The position numbers were made by a program, and so were the translations under genes. Below are positions 27,236 through 35,183 of a stretch of 64,000 bases of DNA, piece by piece (position 1 is the first letter of the stretch; every line of letters starts with the position of its first letter). Location of the stretch: the NCBI GenBank assembly GCA_019448215.1, contig CP080408.1:2604001-2668000 (forward strand), read 5' to 3'. Under the pieces are notes generated by a model. It searched no databases. It was not told where the DNA came from and saw only the letters and a program-made list of their open reading frames with translations. The DNA is from Thalassovita mediterranea. GTDB lineage: Bacteria > Pseudomonadota > Alphaproteobacteria > Caulobacterales > Hyphomonadaceae.

Positions 27236-28141
27236 TCAGCCAGAGCCGGGCAGGGGAATGTATTCGTCTTCGCCATCAGGCAGTGAGAAACGGGTATTCT
27301 GCCAATTGCCCGCGATCGATGCGGTCCAGCCCTCGCGTGCCTCGTCGATCAGGTCCTGACGGCTCGCGACGAGGTTCCAGTTGATGAGGCGCGGCCCGTC
27401 CATGGTCTGCCCGCCCGCCAGCATGAGATGGCTGTTGGGGGCGGCGGTCACTTGCACCGTCTGTCCGGGCTTCAGGATGATCATCGCGCCGTCGCCATAG
27501 CTTGTTCCGGCAATCTGGACGGAGCCACCGGCGACATAGATGGCGCGTTCATCAGCTGCATCGCCTGGGATCTCGAAGTCTGCGCCGTCCGGCGCGGTCA
27601 GGCCGAGATACCAGATGCCCCATGGGAACTCGACCGGCGAGCGATGGCCCCAGGCTTCTCCGGCGAGGAGCTGCGCGCGGGCGCCGCCCAAGTCGAATTC
27701 AGGCAGCGTGTCCTTCGGATGATGGGTGAAGGATGGAGGGCAATCCTCATGCGTTTTCGGCAGGGCGACCCAGGTCTGGATGCCGTGCATACGCATGCCA
27801 GCGGCGCGCTCTTCGTCGGGGGTGCGTTCGGAATGGACGATGCCGCGGCCAGCGACCATCCAGTTCACTGCGCCCGGCCGGATGGTAATATCAGAGCCAA
27901 CCGTGTCCCTGTGGGCGATGGCACCTTCGAAGAGATAGGTGACCGTCGCGAGGCCGATGTGCGGGTGGGAGCGAACGTCGAAGCCCTTGCCGGGCGGATA
28001 GTCTACTGGCCCGAAATGATCGAAGAAGATGAAAGGCCCGACCATGCGCCGCTTATGGAAGGGGAGGACGCGGCGAACCTTGAAGCCGCCGCCAAGATCA
28101 CGGGGGCGGGCATCGATTACGAGGTCTACCGGGTCGGACAT
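27236..28141 (-). CDS. Pirin-family bicupin protein
   Basis: A 301-residue protein with the pirin N-terminal cupin: LPFHKRRMVGPFIFFDHFGP, the metal-ligand motif RSHPHIGLATVTYLFEG and the second ligand region GRGIVHSERTP. The C-terminal cupin is shorter and lacks clear ligands. Pirins are iron-binding proteins with quercetinase or regulatory activity; the bacterial role is not settled. The start was set to the ATG at 28141 (MSDPVDLVIDARPRD) with AAGGAAAAG upstream. The gene is divergent from the uracil-DNA glycosylase gene, the start codons being 30 bases apart. Confidence 0.9.
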   Translation of the reverse strand: MSDPVDLVIDARPRDLGGGFKVRRVLPFHKRRMVGPFIFFDHFGPVDYPPGKGFDVRSHPHIGLATVTYLFEGAIAHRDTVGSDITIRPGAVNWMVAGRGIVHSERTPDEERAAGMRMHGIQTWVALPKTHEDCPPSFTHHPKDTLPEFDLGGARAQLLAGEAWGHRSPVEFPWGIWYLGLTAPDGADFEIPGDAADERAIYVAGGSVQIAGTSYGDGAMIILKPGQTVQVTAAPNSHLMLAGGQTMDGPRLINWNLVASRQDLIDEAREGWTASIAGNWQNTRFSLPDGEDEYIPLPGSG

Positions 28142-28170
28142 GCGCGCTTTTCCTTGTCTTGGGACGTTGA

Positions 28171-28776
28171 GTGTCCATCTTGGCCCAAGTGAGCGCTGAC
28201 CTGAATAGCTATCTTGAGGAATTACGGGCCTGCCGCATATGCGCGGGCCAGATGCAGCGCTTTCCAAACCCGATTGTCAGGGCAGCGCCGGGTGCGCGTA
28301 TCCTTATCGCCAGTCAGGCACCGGGCAATCTGGCTGACCGCTCGTCAAAGCCATTCGCGGACCCGTCCGGTGTGCGCCTGCGCAACTGGATGGGGGTGAG
28401 CGAAGACGAATTCTACGACGAGTCGCGGATCGTCATCGCACCGATGGGCTTCTGTTTTCCGGGCTATGACAAGAATGGCGGTGACCTGCCGCCGATGAAG
28501 GTCTGCGCGCCGACCTGGCGGGCCGGATTGCTGGAGCGTCTTCCTGATCTTGAGCTGGTCCTCGCGATCGGCGGCTATGCGCAGAAGTGGCATCTTGGGC
28601 AGGCGGCCTCAAAGACACTTACCGAAACGGTTCGTAACTGGCGTACCCATCTTGAGGCCGGTATCCTGCCGACACCGCATCCAAGCTGGCGCAACAATGC
28701 GTGGCTGAAGAAAAACCCCTGGTTCGAGACGGACATCCTGCCTGTCCTCCGACAGAAAGTGAGAGACCTGCTTTGA
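28171..28776 (+). CDS. Uracil-DNA glycosylase superfamily protein
   Basis: A 201-residue protein of the UDG superfamily (COG1573 type). N-terminal cysteines CRIC lie near residues 21-24. Motif 1 is ASQAPGNLADRSSKPFADPS, and motif 2 is TPHPSW near residue 170, where the family has HPSxR. Many family 4/5 UDGs hold a 4Fe-4S cluster with four cysteines; here the ligand set looks incomplete, so cluster binding and activity are uncertain. The start is a GTG at 28171 (GGGA upstream). The TGA stop overlaps the TTG start of the next gene. Confidence 0.75.
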   Translation: MSILAQVSADLNSYLEELRACRICAGQMQRFPNPIVRAAPGARILIASQAPGNLADRSSKPFADPSGVRLRNWMGVSEDEFYDESRIVIAPMGFCFPGYDKNGGDLPPMKVCAPTWRAGLLERLPDLELVLAIGGYAQKWHLGQAASKTLTETVRNWRTHLEAGILPTPHPSWRNNAWLKKNPWFETDILPVLRQKVRDLL

Positions 28777-29762
28777 AATGGCTGACCTATCTTCTCCTGC
28801 TTGGACTATGTGCCTGCGCGACGCCGAAGATGCAGGGCGCGCTTATGCCTGATCAGCCTGTTGAAGCAAAACTGGTCCCCGGCGAATCGACCTTTGTCAG
28901 CTTTGATGGTGCGCAGCTGGGGCTGACCGTCTGGCCGGGGAAGGCGGACGCGGAGGAGGTAGATCATGTGATCGTCGGCGTTCACGGCATGAATGACTAT
29001 GCCGAGGCCTTCCATATGGCGGCGCCATGGTTCGCACAGCGCGGCGTCACGACCTATGCATACGACCAGCGCGGCTTCGGCCGGTCCCTGAAGCGGGGGA
29101 TATGGCCTGAACCGGAACTGATGCGCGAGGATTTGCGCCAGGCTGTGCGTCTGGTGCGGCAGCGCCATCCGGATGCGACACTGACCATTGTGGGCGTGTC
29201 CATGGGCGGCGCAATGTCGATGACGGCTTTCGCCGGGGACAACCCGCCGGTTGGTGCTGACCGGCTGATTCTGTCCGGGCCGGGGCTGCGCGGTTGGGGA
29301 TCCATGAACTGGCTCTATCGCGGCGCGCTCTGGGTCTCGGCCCATAGCCGGCCGGGCTGGGTCGTGCGGCCGCCGCGCGGCGTGAAGATCGAGCCGTCGG
29401 ACAATATCGAAATGCTGCGCCGGATGATGGCAGACCCGCTGCGGATGACCGACAACCGGATTGATCAGGTCTATGGCGTCGTCGCGCTGATGGAGGAGGC
29501 GCATCTTGCTGCACCGCAGCTTCCAGCCGATATGCCGACGCTGCTCACCTATGGGGCCAAGGATATCGTCATCCCGCCTGCGGGGGTGAAGCGTACAATG
29601 AAGGTGCTGCCGCCGCATGTGCGCACGGCCTATTACCCGAATGGGTATCATATGCTGCTGAGAGACCTGCAGGCCGAAACAGTTTACGCGGATATGTGGG
29701 CTTTCATGCAAGATCCTTCTGCGCAGCTGCCGTCCGGCGTTTCAAGCATACCTGCCAAGTGA
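28773..29762 (+). CDS. Lipoprotein alpha/beta hydrolase (monoacylglycerol lipase/lysophospholipase-like)
   Basis: A 329-residue hydrolase. The start is the TTG at 28773, whose last two bases belong to the TGA of the UDG gene. This gives a lipoprotein signal (MKWLTYLLLLGLCAC) rather than the arbitrary extension of the longest ORF. The serine nucleophile elbow GVSMGG is visible in LTIVGVSMGGAMSMTAFAG, with the oxyanion region VHGMNDYAEAFHMAAPW and a C-terminal His in YYPNGYHMLLRD; the acid is probably in TYGAKDIVIPP. This matches the lysophospholipase (PldB/MGL) subfamily. It probably acts on lipids at the envelope. Confidence 0.85.
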   Translation: MKWLTYLLLLGLCACATPKMQGALMPDQPVEAKLVPGESTFVSFDGAQLGLTVWPGKADAEEVDHVIVGVHGMNDYAEAFHMAAPWFAQRGVTTYAYDQRGFGRSLKRGIWPEPELMREDLRQAVRLVRQRHPDATLTIVGVSMGGAMSMTAFAGDNPPVGADRLILSGPGLRGWGSMNWLYRGALWVSAHSRPGWVVRPPRGVKIEPSDNIEMLRRMMADPLRMTDNRIDQVYGVVALMEEAHLAAPQLPADMPTLLTYGAKDIVIPPAGVKRTMKVLPPHVRTAYYPNGYHMLLRDLQAETVYADMWAFMQDPSAQLPSGVSSIPAK

Positions 29763-29826
29763 ACGAAGCAGTTGACCGTGCATGCCAGCACGCTAAGGCC
29801 GGGACGAGACAGTCAGGAGAGTATCC

Positions 29827-30873
29827 ATGTTCGACCATCCTTCCTTCGACGGCCATGAGAGTGTCCACATGTTCGAGGACAAGGCGAGCGGTCTGAAGGC
29901 CACTATCGCCGTCCACTCGACGGCGCTTGGCCCTGCCGCAGGTGGGTGCCGGATGTGGAACTATGCGACCGGCGAGGAAGCGCTGCGCGATGCGCTGCGC
30001 CTCTCCAAGGGGATGAGCTTCAAGAATGCGATGGCTGGCCTTCCGCTCGGCGGTGGCAAGGCTGTGATCTGGGGCAACTCCAAAACCGACAAGTCGCCTG
30101 CGCTGTTTGAAGCATTTGGGCGCGCCATCCAGTCCCTGAACGGAACGTACTATACCGCTGAGGATGTCGGCATCAGCACCAAGGACATGGAGATCGTCGC
30201 GACGCAGACCAAGTACGTCGCCGGTCTGGACCAGGGTGAGGCCGCCAGCGGTGACCCGTCCCCGATTACGGCGCTCGGCGTCTATCGTGGCATCAAGGCC
30301 AGCGCAAAGCGCGCCTTCGGCAGCGATGACCTCTCTGGCCGCCGTATTGCGGTGCAAGGCGTCGGCCATGTCGGCGGGTATCTATGTGACCACCTCGCCA
30401 AGGAAGGCGCGGAGCTGATCATCACCGACATCGATGAGGCGCTTCTGAAAGAGGTGAGCGCGCGGACAGGCGCGAAGATTGTCGCGACGGACGAAATCTA
30501 CGACCAGCATGTCGATATTTTCTCCCCGAACGCGCTCGGCGCCGTCATCAACCCGGAGACGCTGCCGCGCCTGAAGGCCCGTGTCGTTGCCGGCGGCGCG
30601 AACAACCAGCTTTCGATCGCTGAAATGGACGTGGCGCTGCGTGACCGGGGCATTCTCTATGCGCCTGACTATGTCATCAATGGCGGCGGTATCATCAATG
30701 TCGCCGCCGAAATCTCGGGCGCCTATTCGCGCAACTGGGTGATGGGCAAGCTGAACGTGCTGATCGAGACGCTCGAAGAAGTGCTTGATGAAGCGCTGAA
30801 GCAGAATGCGCCGACCAATGAAGTGGCCGAGCAGATTGCGCGCACGCGGATCGCGAACGCAAAGCCTGCCTGA
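29827..30873 (+). CDS. ldh: Leucine dehydrogenase-type amino acid dehydrogenase
   Basis: A 348-residue enzyme of the Glu/Leu/Phe/Val dehydrogenase family that oxidatively deaminates branched-chain amino acids with NAD. The substrate lysine lies in AGLPLGGGKAVIWG. HSTALGPAAGGCRMW is the conserved N-terminal region, and the Rossmann motif is VQGVGHVGGYLC near residue 180. Length and spacing match leucine dehydrogenases rather than the longer glutamate enzymes. CAGGAGAGTATCC supplies the ribosome-binding site. A strong terminator follows. Confidence 0.92.
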   Translation: MFDHPSFDGHESVHMFEDKASGLKATIAVHSTALGPAAGGCRMWNYATGEEALRDALRLSKGMSFKNAMAGLPLGGGKAVIWGNSKTDKSPALFEAFGRAIQSLNGTYYTAEDVGISTKDMEIVATQTKYVAGLDQGEAASGDPSPITALGVYRGIKASAKRAFGSDDLSGRRIAVQGVGHVGGYLCDHLAKEGAELIITDIDEALLKEVSARTGAKIVATDEIYDQHVDIFSPNALGAVINPETLPRLKARVVAGGANNQLSIAEMDVALRDRGILYAPDYVINGGGIINVAAEISGAYSRNWVMGKLNVLIETLEEVLDEALKQNAPTNEVAEQIARTRIANAKPA

Positions 30874-30895
30874 TCAAATTACTCAATATAAAAAG

Positions 30896-30928
30896 AAAAG
30901 CGTCAGTCCGGGGACTGACGCTTTTTTT
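30896..30928 (+). terminator. Rho-independent terminator between ldh and rne
   Basis: 13-bp stem AAAAGCGTCAGTC / GACTGACGCTTTT around CGGG, followed by TTT. The A-run on the other side makes it usable by the convergent rne transcript too. Confidence 0.9.
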
Positions 30929-30962
30929 ATTGGGCGGTGATTTTTGCCGGGCCGGTTTCGCC

Positions 30963-33503
30963 CTAACGACGAAGGGACCACCAGCCGCGCCGCTTTGGCT
31001 TCTCGTCCTTCTTGGACGCCTCTTCCTTCTGGTCGTCCGACTTGTCATCGGTGACCAGGACAGGCTCGCTTGCGATCGGCTTGTCTTCCTCGAAAACAGC
31101 TGAGGTCTTCGCGGGCGCTGGCTCTTCAGCTTTTTCTTCGGCAGCAGGCGCTTCGGCGACAGGCTCAGGCGTTTCGGCCTTTACCTCAGCCGGAGCTGGC
31201 GTTGCTTCAGGCGTGGCCTCAGATTCGGCCGCCTGCTCGTCACTGCCAGACGCTTCGGCCGCTGTATCGGCCTCTGCCTCAGTATTCTTTGGCTTCCCAT
31301 TGCGCTTGCCGCCTCTGCGGCGTGAGCGCGACCGGCGCGGGCGAGGCTTCTCGTCCTGCTTGCTGTCAGAGGCTTCTGCGTCATTGCTGTTCTCATCTGA
31401 CGAGCCGTCGCTGTCGCTTGCGTCCTGCTTGACGGCGTCGAGCGCGACGGTCTTTGCGAGCTGCGGCTGGGAGGCCGTGGCGCGGCTTGCCTCGTCTGGA
31501 TCGGGCAGGGCAGGCGGGGTTTCGTCCAGCATGGCATGTGCGCTGTGGGCGAGACCATCAAGGAGCGCGCCGCCATCGAGTGGCACGATCGGGTTTGGCT
31601 CACGGCGTCTGCGGCGACCGCCGCGGCGGCCACGGCGACGGCGTTTGCGCGAGCCGCCAGACTGGTCGTCATTGTCCGACTGATCGTCAGAGGCAGCGTC
31701 ATTGTCGCTATCGTTATCGCTTTCGGACTCGTCAGCCTCATCGGCTTCGTCCTCGGCGGCCTCGTCATCTGCCTCGTCTGGCAGCTGATCGTCATCCTCA
31801 TCGCCGATGATATGGCGACTGCGATCCTGCTTGCGATTGCGGCGTGACTTCTGGTTCGGGTCTTTTTCCGCATCGATGCGGAAGTCGCCCGGCAGAAGTT
31901 CGTCAGACGAGCTGATCGAGATCGCGAAACCGGCGACATCCTCGATATCGGTGACGGCTTCGCGCTTATTGTTGAGCAGGTAGAGCGCAACTTCGGTCGG
32001 TGCGTGCACCGTGATGGAGGAAAGACCACCGCCAGCCGCACGGGCTTCGAGGGCGCGTAGCAGTTGCAGCGCCGCAGACGGCACGGAGCGGCGACGGCCG
32101 GTGCCGTTACAGGCTTCGCACGGATCAGATGTTGCCTGGAGCACACCGGCGCGGCGGCGCTGGCGCGAAATTTCCATCAGGCCGAACTGTGAGATCTTTC
32201 CGCATTGGACACGCGCGCGGTCGATCTTGAGGCAATCCTTGAGCTTCTTCTCGACTGCCCGGTTGTTCTTGTTCTCCTCCATATCGATGAAGTCGATGAC
32301 AATCAGGCCGGCGAGGTCGCGCAGGCGCATCTGGCGGCAGGCTTCTTCGGCCGCTTCCAGATTGGTGCGCAGAGCGGTCTGCTCGATATTGCGTTCCTTG
32401 GTCGCCTTGCCCGAGTTCACGTCGATGGCGACCAGCGCTTCGGTCTGGTTGATGACGAGATAGCCACCGGACTTCATCTGCACTGTCGGGGAGAAGATGG
32501 AGTCGAGCTGGTCTTCGACCGATTCAGAGACGAAAAGCGGGGCAGCGGACTTCCACTGTTTCACTTTGCGCGCCTGCGTCGGCATGATCATTTTCGAGAG
32601 GTCTTTTGCCTCGCGATAGGCTGACGGGCCCTGGATGACGACTTCCTCGATGTCCTTGTCGAACATGTCGCGCATGGCGCGGTGAACGAGGCCGCCTTCT
32701 TCGTGGATGATGCAAGGCGCAATCGATTCCATGGTCCGGTGACGGATATTGTCCCAGAGCTTCTGGAGGTATTCATAATCGCGCCGGATGTCGGTCTTGG
32801 TGCGCTTGGCGCCAGCCGTGCGCACGATCAGCCCCATGCCGTTCGGCACGTCGAGGCTGGACATGATTTCCTTCAGGCGCTTGCGGTCAGCGCCATTGGT
32901 GATCTTGCGGGAGATGCCGCCGCCGCGCGGCGTGTTCGGCATGAGGACGCTGTAGCGGCCAGCAAGCGAAAGGAAAGTGGTCAGCGCTGCGCCCTTGTTG
33001 CCGCGCTCTTCCTTGACGACCTGCACCAGCATGACCTGCCGGCGGCGGATCACTTCCTGGATCTTGTAGCGCTTCGAACTCGACTGTGGCTTTGGCTTGG
33101 CGGCAGCGGCTTCGGCTGCGGCTTCATCGGCGTCGGAGTCGCCTTCGCCATTGTCGTCATCATCTTCGTCGGTGTCGCGCTCATCGTCGACATCGTCTTC
33201 GTCTTGCTCAGCGGCGGCGCGGGCGGCATCCTGCAGCAGCGCTTCGCGGTCTTCCTGGGGAAGCTGATAATAGTCGGGATGGATTTCGCTGAAGGCCAGG
33301 AAGCCGTGGCGGTTACCGCCATATTCGACAAAACAGGCCTGAAGGGATGGCTCTACGCGCGTGACTTTCGCGAGATAGATATTGCCCCTTAGCTGTTCCT
33401 TACCTGCGGTTTCGAAGTCAAAGTCGTCTACGCGTCCGTCCGAAACGAGCGCCACCCGGGTCTCTTCCGGGTGGACCGCATCGATCAGCATCAATTTGCT
33501 CAT
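30963..33503 (-). CDS. rne: Ribonuclease E
   Basis: An 846-residue endonuclease of RNA decay and processing. The N-terminal catalytic half contains the S1 region (GNIYLAKVTRVEPSLQACFV), interrupted at residues 100-128 by a very acidic insertion. The two catalytic aspartates are D361 (VAIDVNSGKAT) and D404 (IVIDFIDME), spaced 43 residues as in E. coli. The Zn-link CEACNGTG begins at C462. The C-terminal half from about residue 560 is low-complexity: acidic stretches, arginine-rich RNA-binding blocks and Ala/Glu repeats. This region scaffolds the degradosome. The divergent gene order with amidase and PBP1A is the standard alphaproteobacterial one. Confidence 0.97.
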   Translation of the reverse strand: MSKLMLIDAVHPEETRVALVSDGRVDDFDFETAGKEQLRGNIYLAKVTRVEPSLQACFVEYGGNRHGFLAFSEIHPDYYQLPQEDREALLQDAARAAAEQDEDDVDDERDTDEDDDDNGEGDSDADEAAAEAAAAKPKPQSSSKRYKIQEVIRRRQVMLVQVVKEERGNKGAALTTFLSLAGRYSVLMPNTPRGGGISRKITNGADRKRLKEIMSSLDVPNGMGLIVRTAGAKRTKTDIRRDYEYLQKLWDNIRHRTMESIAPCIIHEEGGLVHRAMRDMFDKDIEEVVIQGPSAYREAKDLSKMIMPTQARKVKQWKSAAPLFVSESVEDQLDSIFSPTVQMKSGGYLVINQTEALVAIDVNSGKATKERNIEQTALRTNLEAAEEACRQMRLRDLAGLIVIDFIDMEENKNNRAVEKKLKDCLKIDRARVQCGKISQFGLMEISRQRRRAGVLQATSDPCEACNGTGRRRSVPSAALQLLRALEARAAGGGLSSITVHAPTEVALYLLNNKREAVTDIEDVAGFAISISSSDELLPGDFRIDAEKDPNQKSRRNRKQDRSRHIIGDEDDDQLPDEADDEAAEDEADEADESESDNDSDNDAASDDQSDNDDQSGGSRKRRRRGRRGGRRRRREPNPIVPLDGGALLDGLAHSAHAMLDETPPALPDPDEASRATASQPQLAKTVALDAVKQDASDSDGSSDENSNDAEASDSKQDEKPRPRRSRSRRRGGKRNGKPKNTEAEADTAAEASGSDEQAAESEATPEATPAPAEVKAETPEPVAEAPAAEEKAEEPAPAKTSAVFEEDKPIASEPVLVTDDKSDDQKEEASKKDEKPKRRGWWSLRR

Positions 33504-33903
33504 AGCTTATCGCCTTGTGATCTGGCGGCGCGGCGCGGTAATGGACCGTGCTGCAGCGAACGCCAGTTAAGTTGTGACGGGATATCCTGCGCCAGCGCGT
33601 CTGCGCGCCAGTAGGCGCTAGTCTCGACGATGCTTTCAGTGGCGAAAGATACATTACAAGTTGTTCCGTGTCCGATCAGGCCATGCGCGGAGTGGTTCCG
33701 TTCGCATACCATCTGGGAAATGGTCTTGGCCTCCAAATAGAGGTCCGTCTGACCATGCCGAAAGCCGACGCTAAAGAAAAGCTATAAAATCAGAGAATGC
33801 CAAAATAGGCATCGCAAGCAGCGACAGTAAACGCTTGATTAATGAAGGCTGTGCAGACTCTGGGTTACGCGATTAATCCAATTTCCAGCAGGCTGTGGGC
33901 GAG
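33504..33903. promoter_or_regulatory. Divergent control region of rne and the amidase gene (leader of rne)
   Basis: A 400-base stretch without a convincing gene. RNase E mRNAs in other bacteria have long leaders used for feedback control, and the 200-300 bases next to rne may serve that role. A 78-codon ORF beginning with TTG (33736) ends in an ATGA overlap with the rne start. A small hairpin ATGCC-AAAATA-GGCAT lies at 33797-33812, after a TATAAAAT stretch that could be a plus-strand -10 element. No other feature was found. Confidence 0.4.
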
Positions 33904-35079
33904 ATGTTTCGAACACTTTTTCTCATCATCGGCTTTCTTGCGGGCGTGGTCGGCCACGCCTTTGCGACCGAGATCAACGAGATCCGCGTCGAGGGCGCAG
34001 GCGAGTATACCAGAATTACGCTGGCCGCCGACGGCGAACTGGCGCATGGCATTTTTTCGCTCAGTGATACAGGCATGCGGTCCGTTGCGGTCGATCTTCA
34101 TGATTTCCGGATCAGCGATGCCGCCAATACGCCGCCGCCGGCTGGGGCTGTGACGACCTATGAGGTCTCCTCGAAAGGGGTCGCGTTTCATCTTTCCCAC
34201 GCTGTGACTGTGTCGCGCGCCCTGAATATCGGGCCGACCGTTTCCGATCCACGCCACCGGCTTGTCATCGACCTTGTTCGCGTCTCGCCCGACCGTTTCG
34301 ACCGGGACGCAGCGATTGATGTCGACCGCCGCGCCGCTTTCGGGGTAGGGCAAGTGCCAGAGGCGGGCGAGATGGCCGTGGCATCGCTGCCACCAGAAAA
34401 GCAGGTCATCGTTATCGATCCCGGCCACGGTGGTCACGACCCGGGCGCTCTGGCCGCCGACAAAACGCGTGAGAAAGATGTCGTCTTGAAAACCGCGCTG
34501 GCGCTCAAAGCGGCTCTGGAAACAAGCGGGCGATATACGGTGCACCTGACCCGCGAGGGCGACACCTATATTGAGCACGAAGACCGCGTGACGATGGCCC
34601 GCAACTGGGGCGCCGATCTCTTCATCTCGATCCATGCCGATGCCGCCGCAAACCATTCCGTGGCTGGCGCAACCGTTTATACGCTCAATACGCGGGGGCA
34701 GAGCCGCGTCGATCCCGTGTCCAGCAAGTATGGCTGGCGTCTGCCTGTCGAGGATGGCACCTCTCGCGAAGTAGCGAGCATCCTCACCGATCTCACCAAG
34801 CGCGAGACGAAGACCAATTCATCCATCTTTGCCGAAATCCTTATTCCGGAGCTTGCCTCTGCCGGCCCGATTGTCCGCAATAGTCACCGACAGGAGAATT
34901 TCTTTGTCCTGCTCGCGCCAGACGTGCCTGCCGTGCTGATCGAAGTCGGCTTCCTGACGAATCGCGCGGATGCAGCGCGTCTAGCCTCAGCTGATGGGCG
35001 GGAGCGCTCTGCGAAGGCGATTGCACGCGCAATCGACGCCTATTTCGACCGCCCAGCCGCGCACACTGCAGTAAATTAG
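33904..35079 (+). CDS. amiC: N-acetylmuramoyl-L-alanine amidase (Amidase_3) with AMIN domain
   Basis: A 391-residue periplasmic amidase that cleaves the peptide stem from glycan strands during cell separation. A signal peptide (MFRTLFLIIGFLAGVVGHAFA) is followed by an AMIN targeting domain up to about residue 145. The catalytic domain carries zinc-site segments IDPGHGGHDPGA, SIHADAA and LIEVGFLTN. A GTG at 33895 would add three residues; the ATG at 33904 is preferred for the shorter signal peptide. mrcA follows 104 bases downstream in the same direction. Confidence 0.93.
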   Translation: MFRTLFLIIGFLAGVVGHAFATEINEIRVEGAGEYTRITLAADGELAHGIFSLSDTGMRSVAVDLHDFRISDAANTPPPAGAVTTYEVSSKGVAFHLSHAVTVSRALNIGPTVSDPRHRLVIDLVRVSPDRFDRDAAIDVDRRAAFGVGQVPEAGEMAVASLPPEKQVIVIDPGHGGHDPGALAADKTREKDVVLKTALALKAALETSGRYTVHLTREGDTYIEHEDRVTMARNWGADLFISIHADAAANHSVAGATVYTLNTRGQSRVDPVSSKYGWRLPVEDGTSREVASILTDLTKRETKTNSSIFAEILIPELASAGPIVRNSHRQENFFVLLAPDVPAVLIEVGFLTNRADAARLASADGRERSAKAIARAIDAYFDRPAAHTAVN

Positions 35080-35183
35080 CGTCTTTCGGCTTCCGTCTGC
35101 CGCCAGCACGCCTTACTCTCGACAATTAATGGTGCGAAGCGAGGCTATCGCAAATCCAATACTGGGCAGGGACGGAAAACTGT

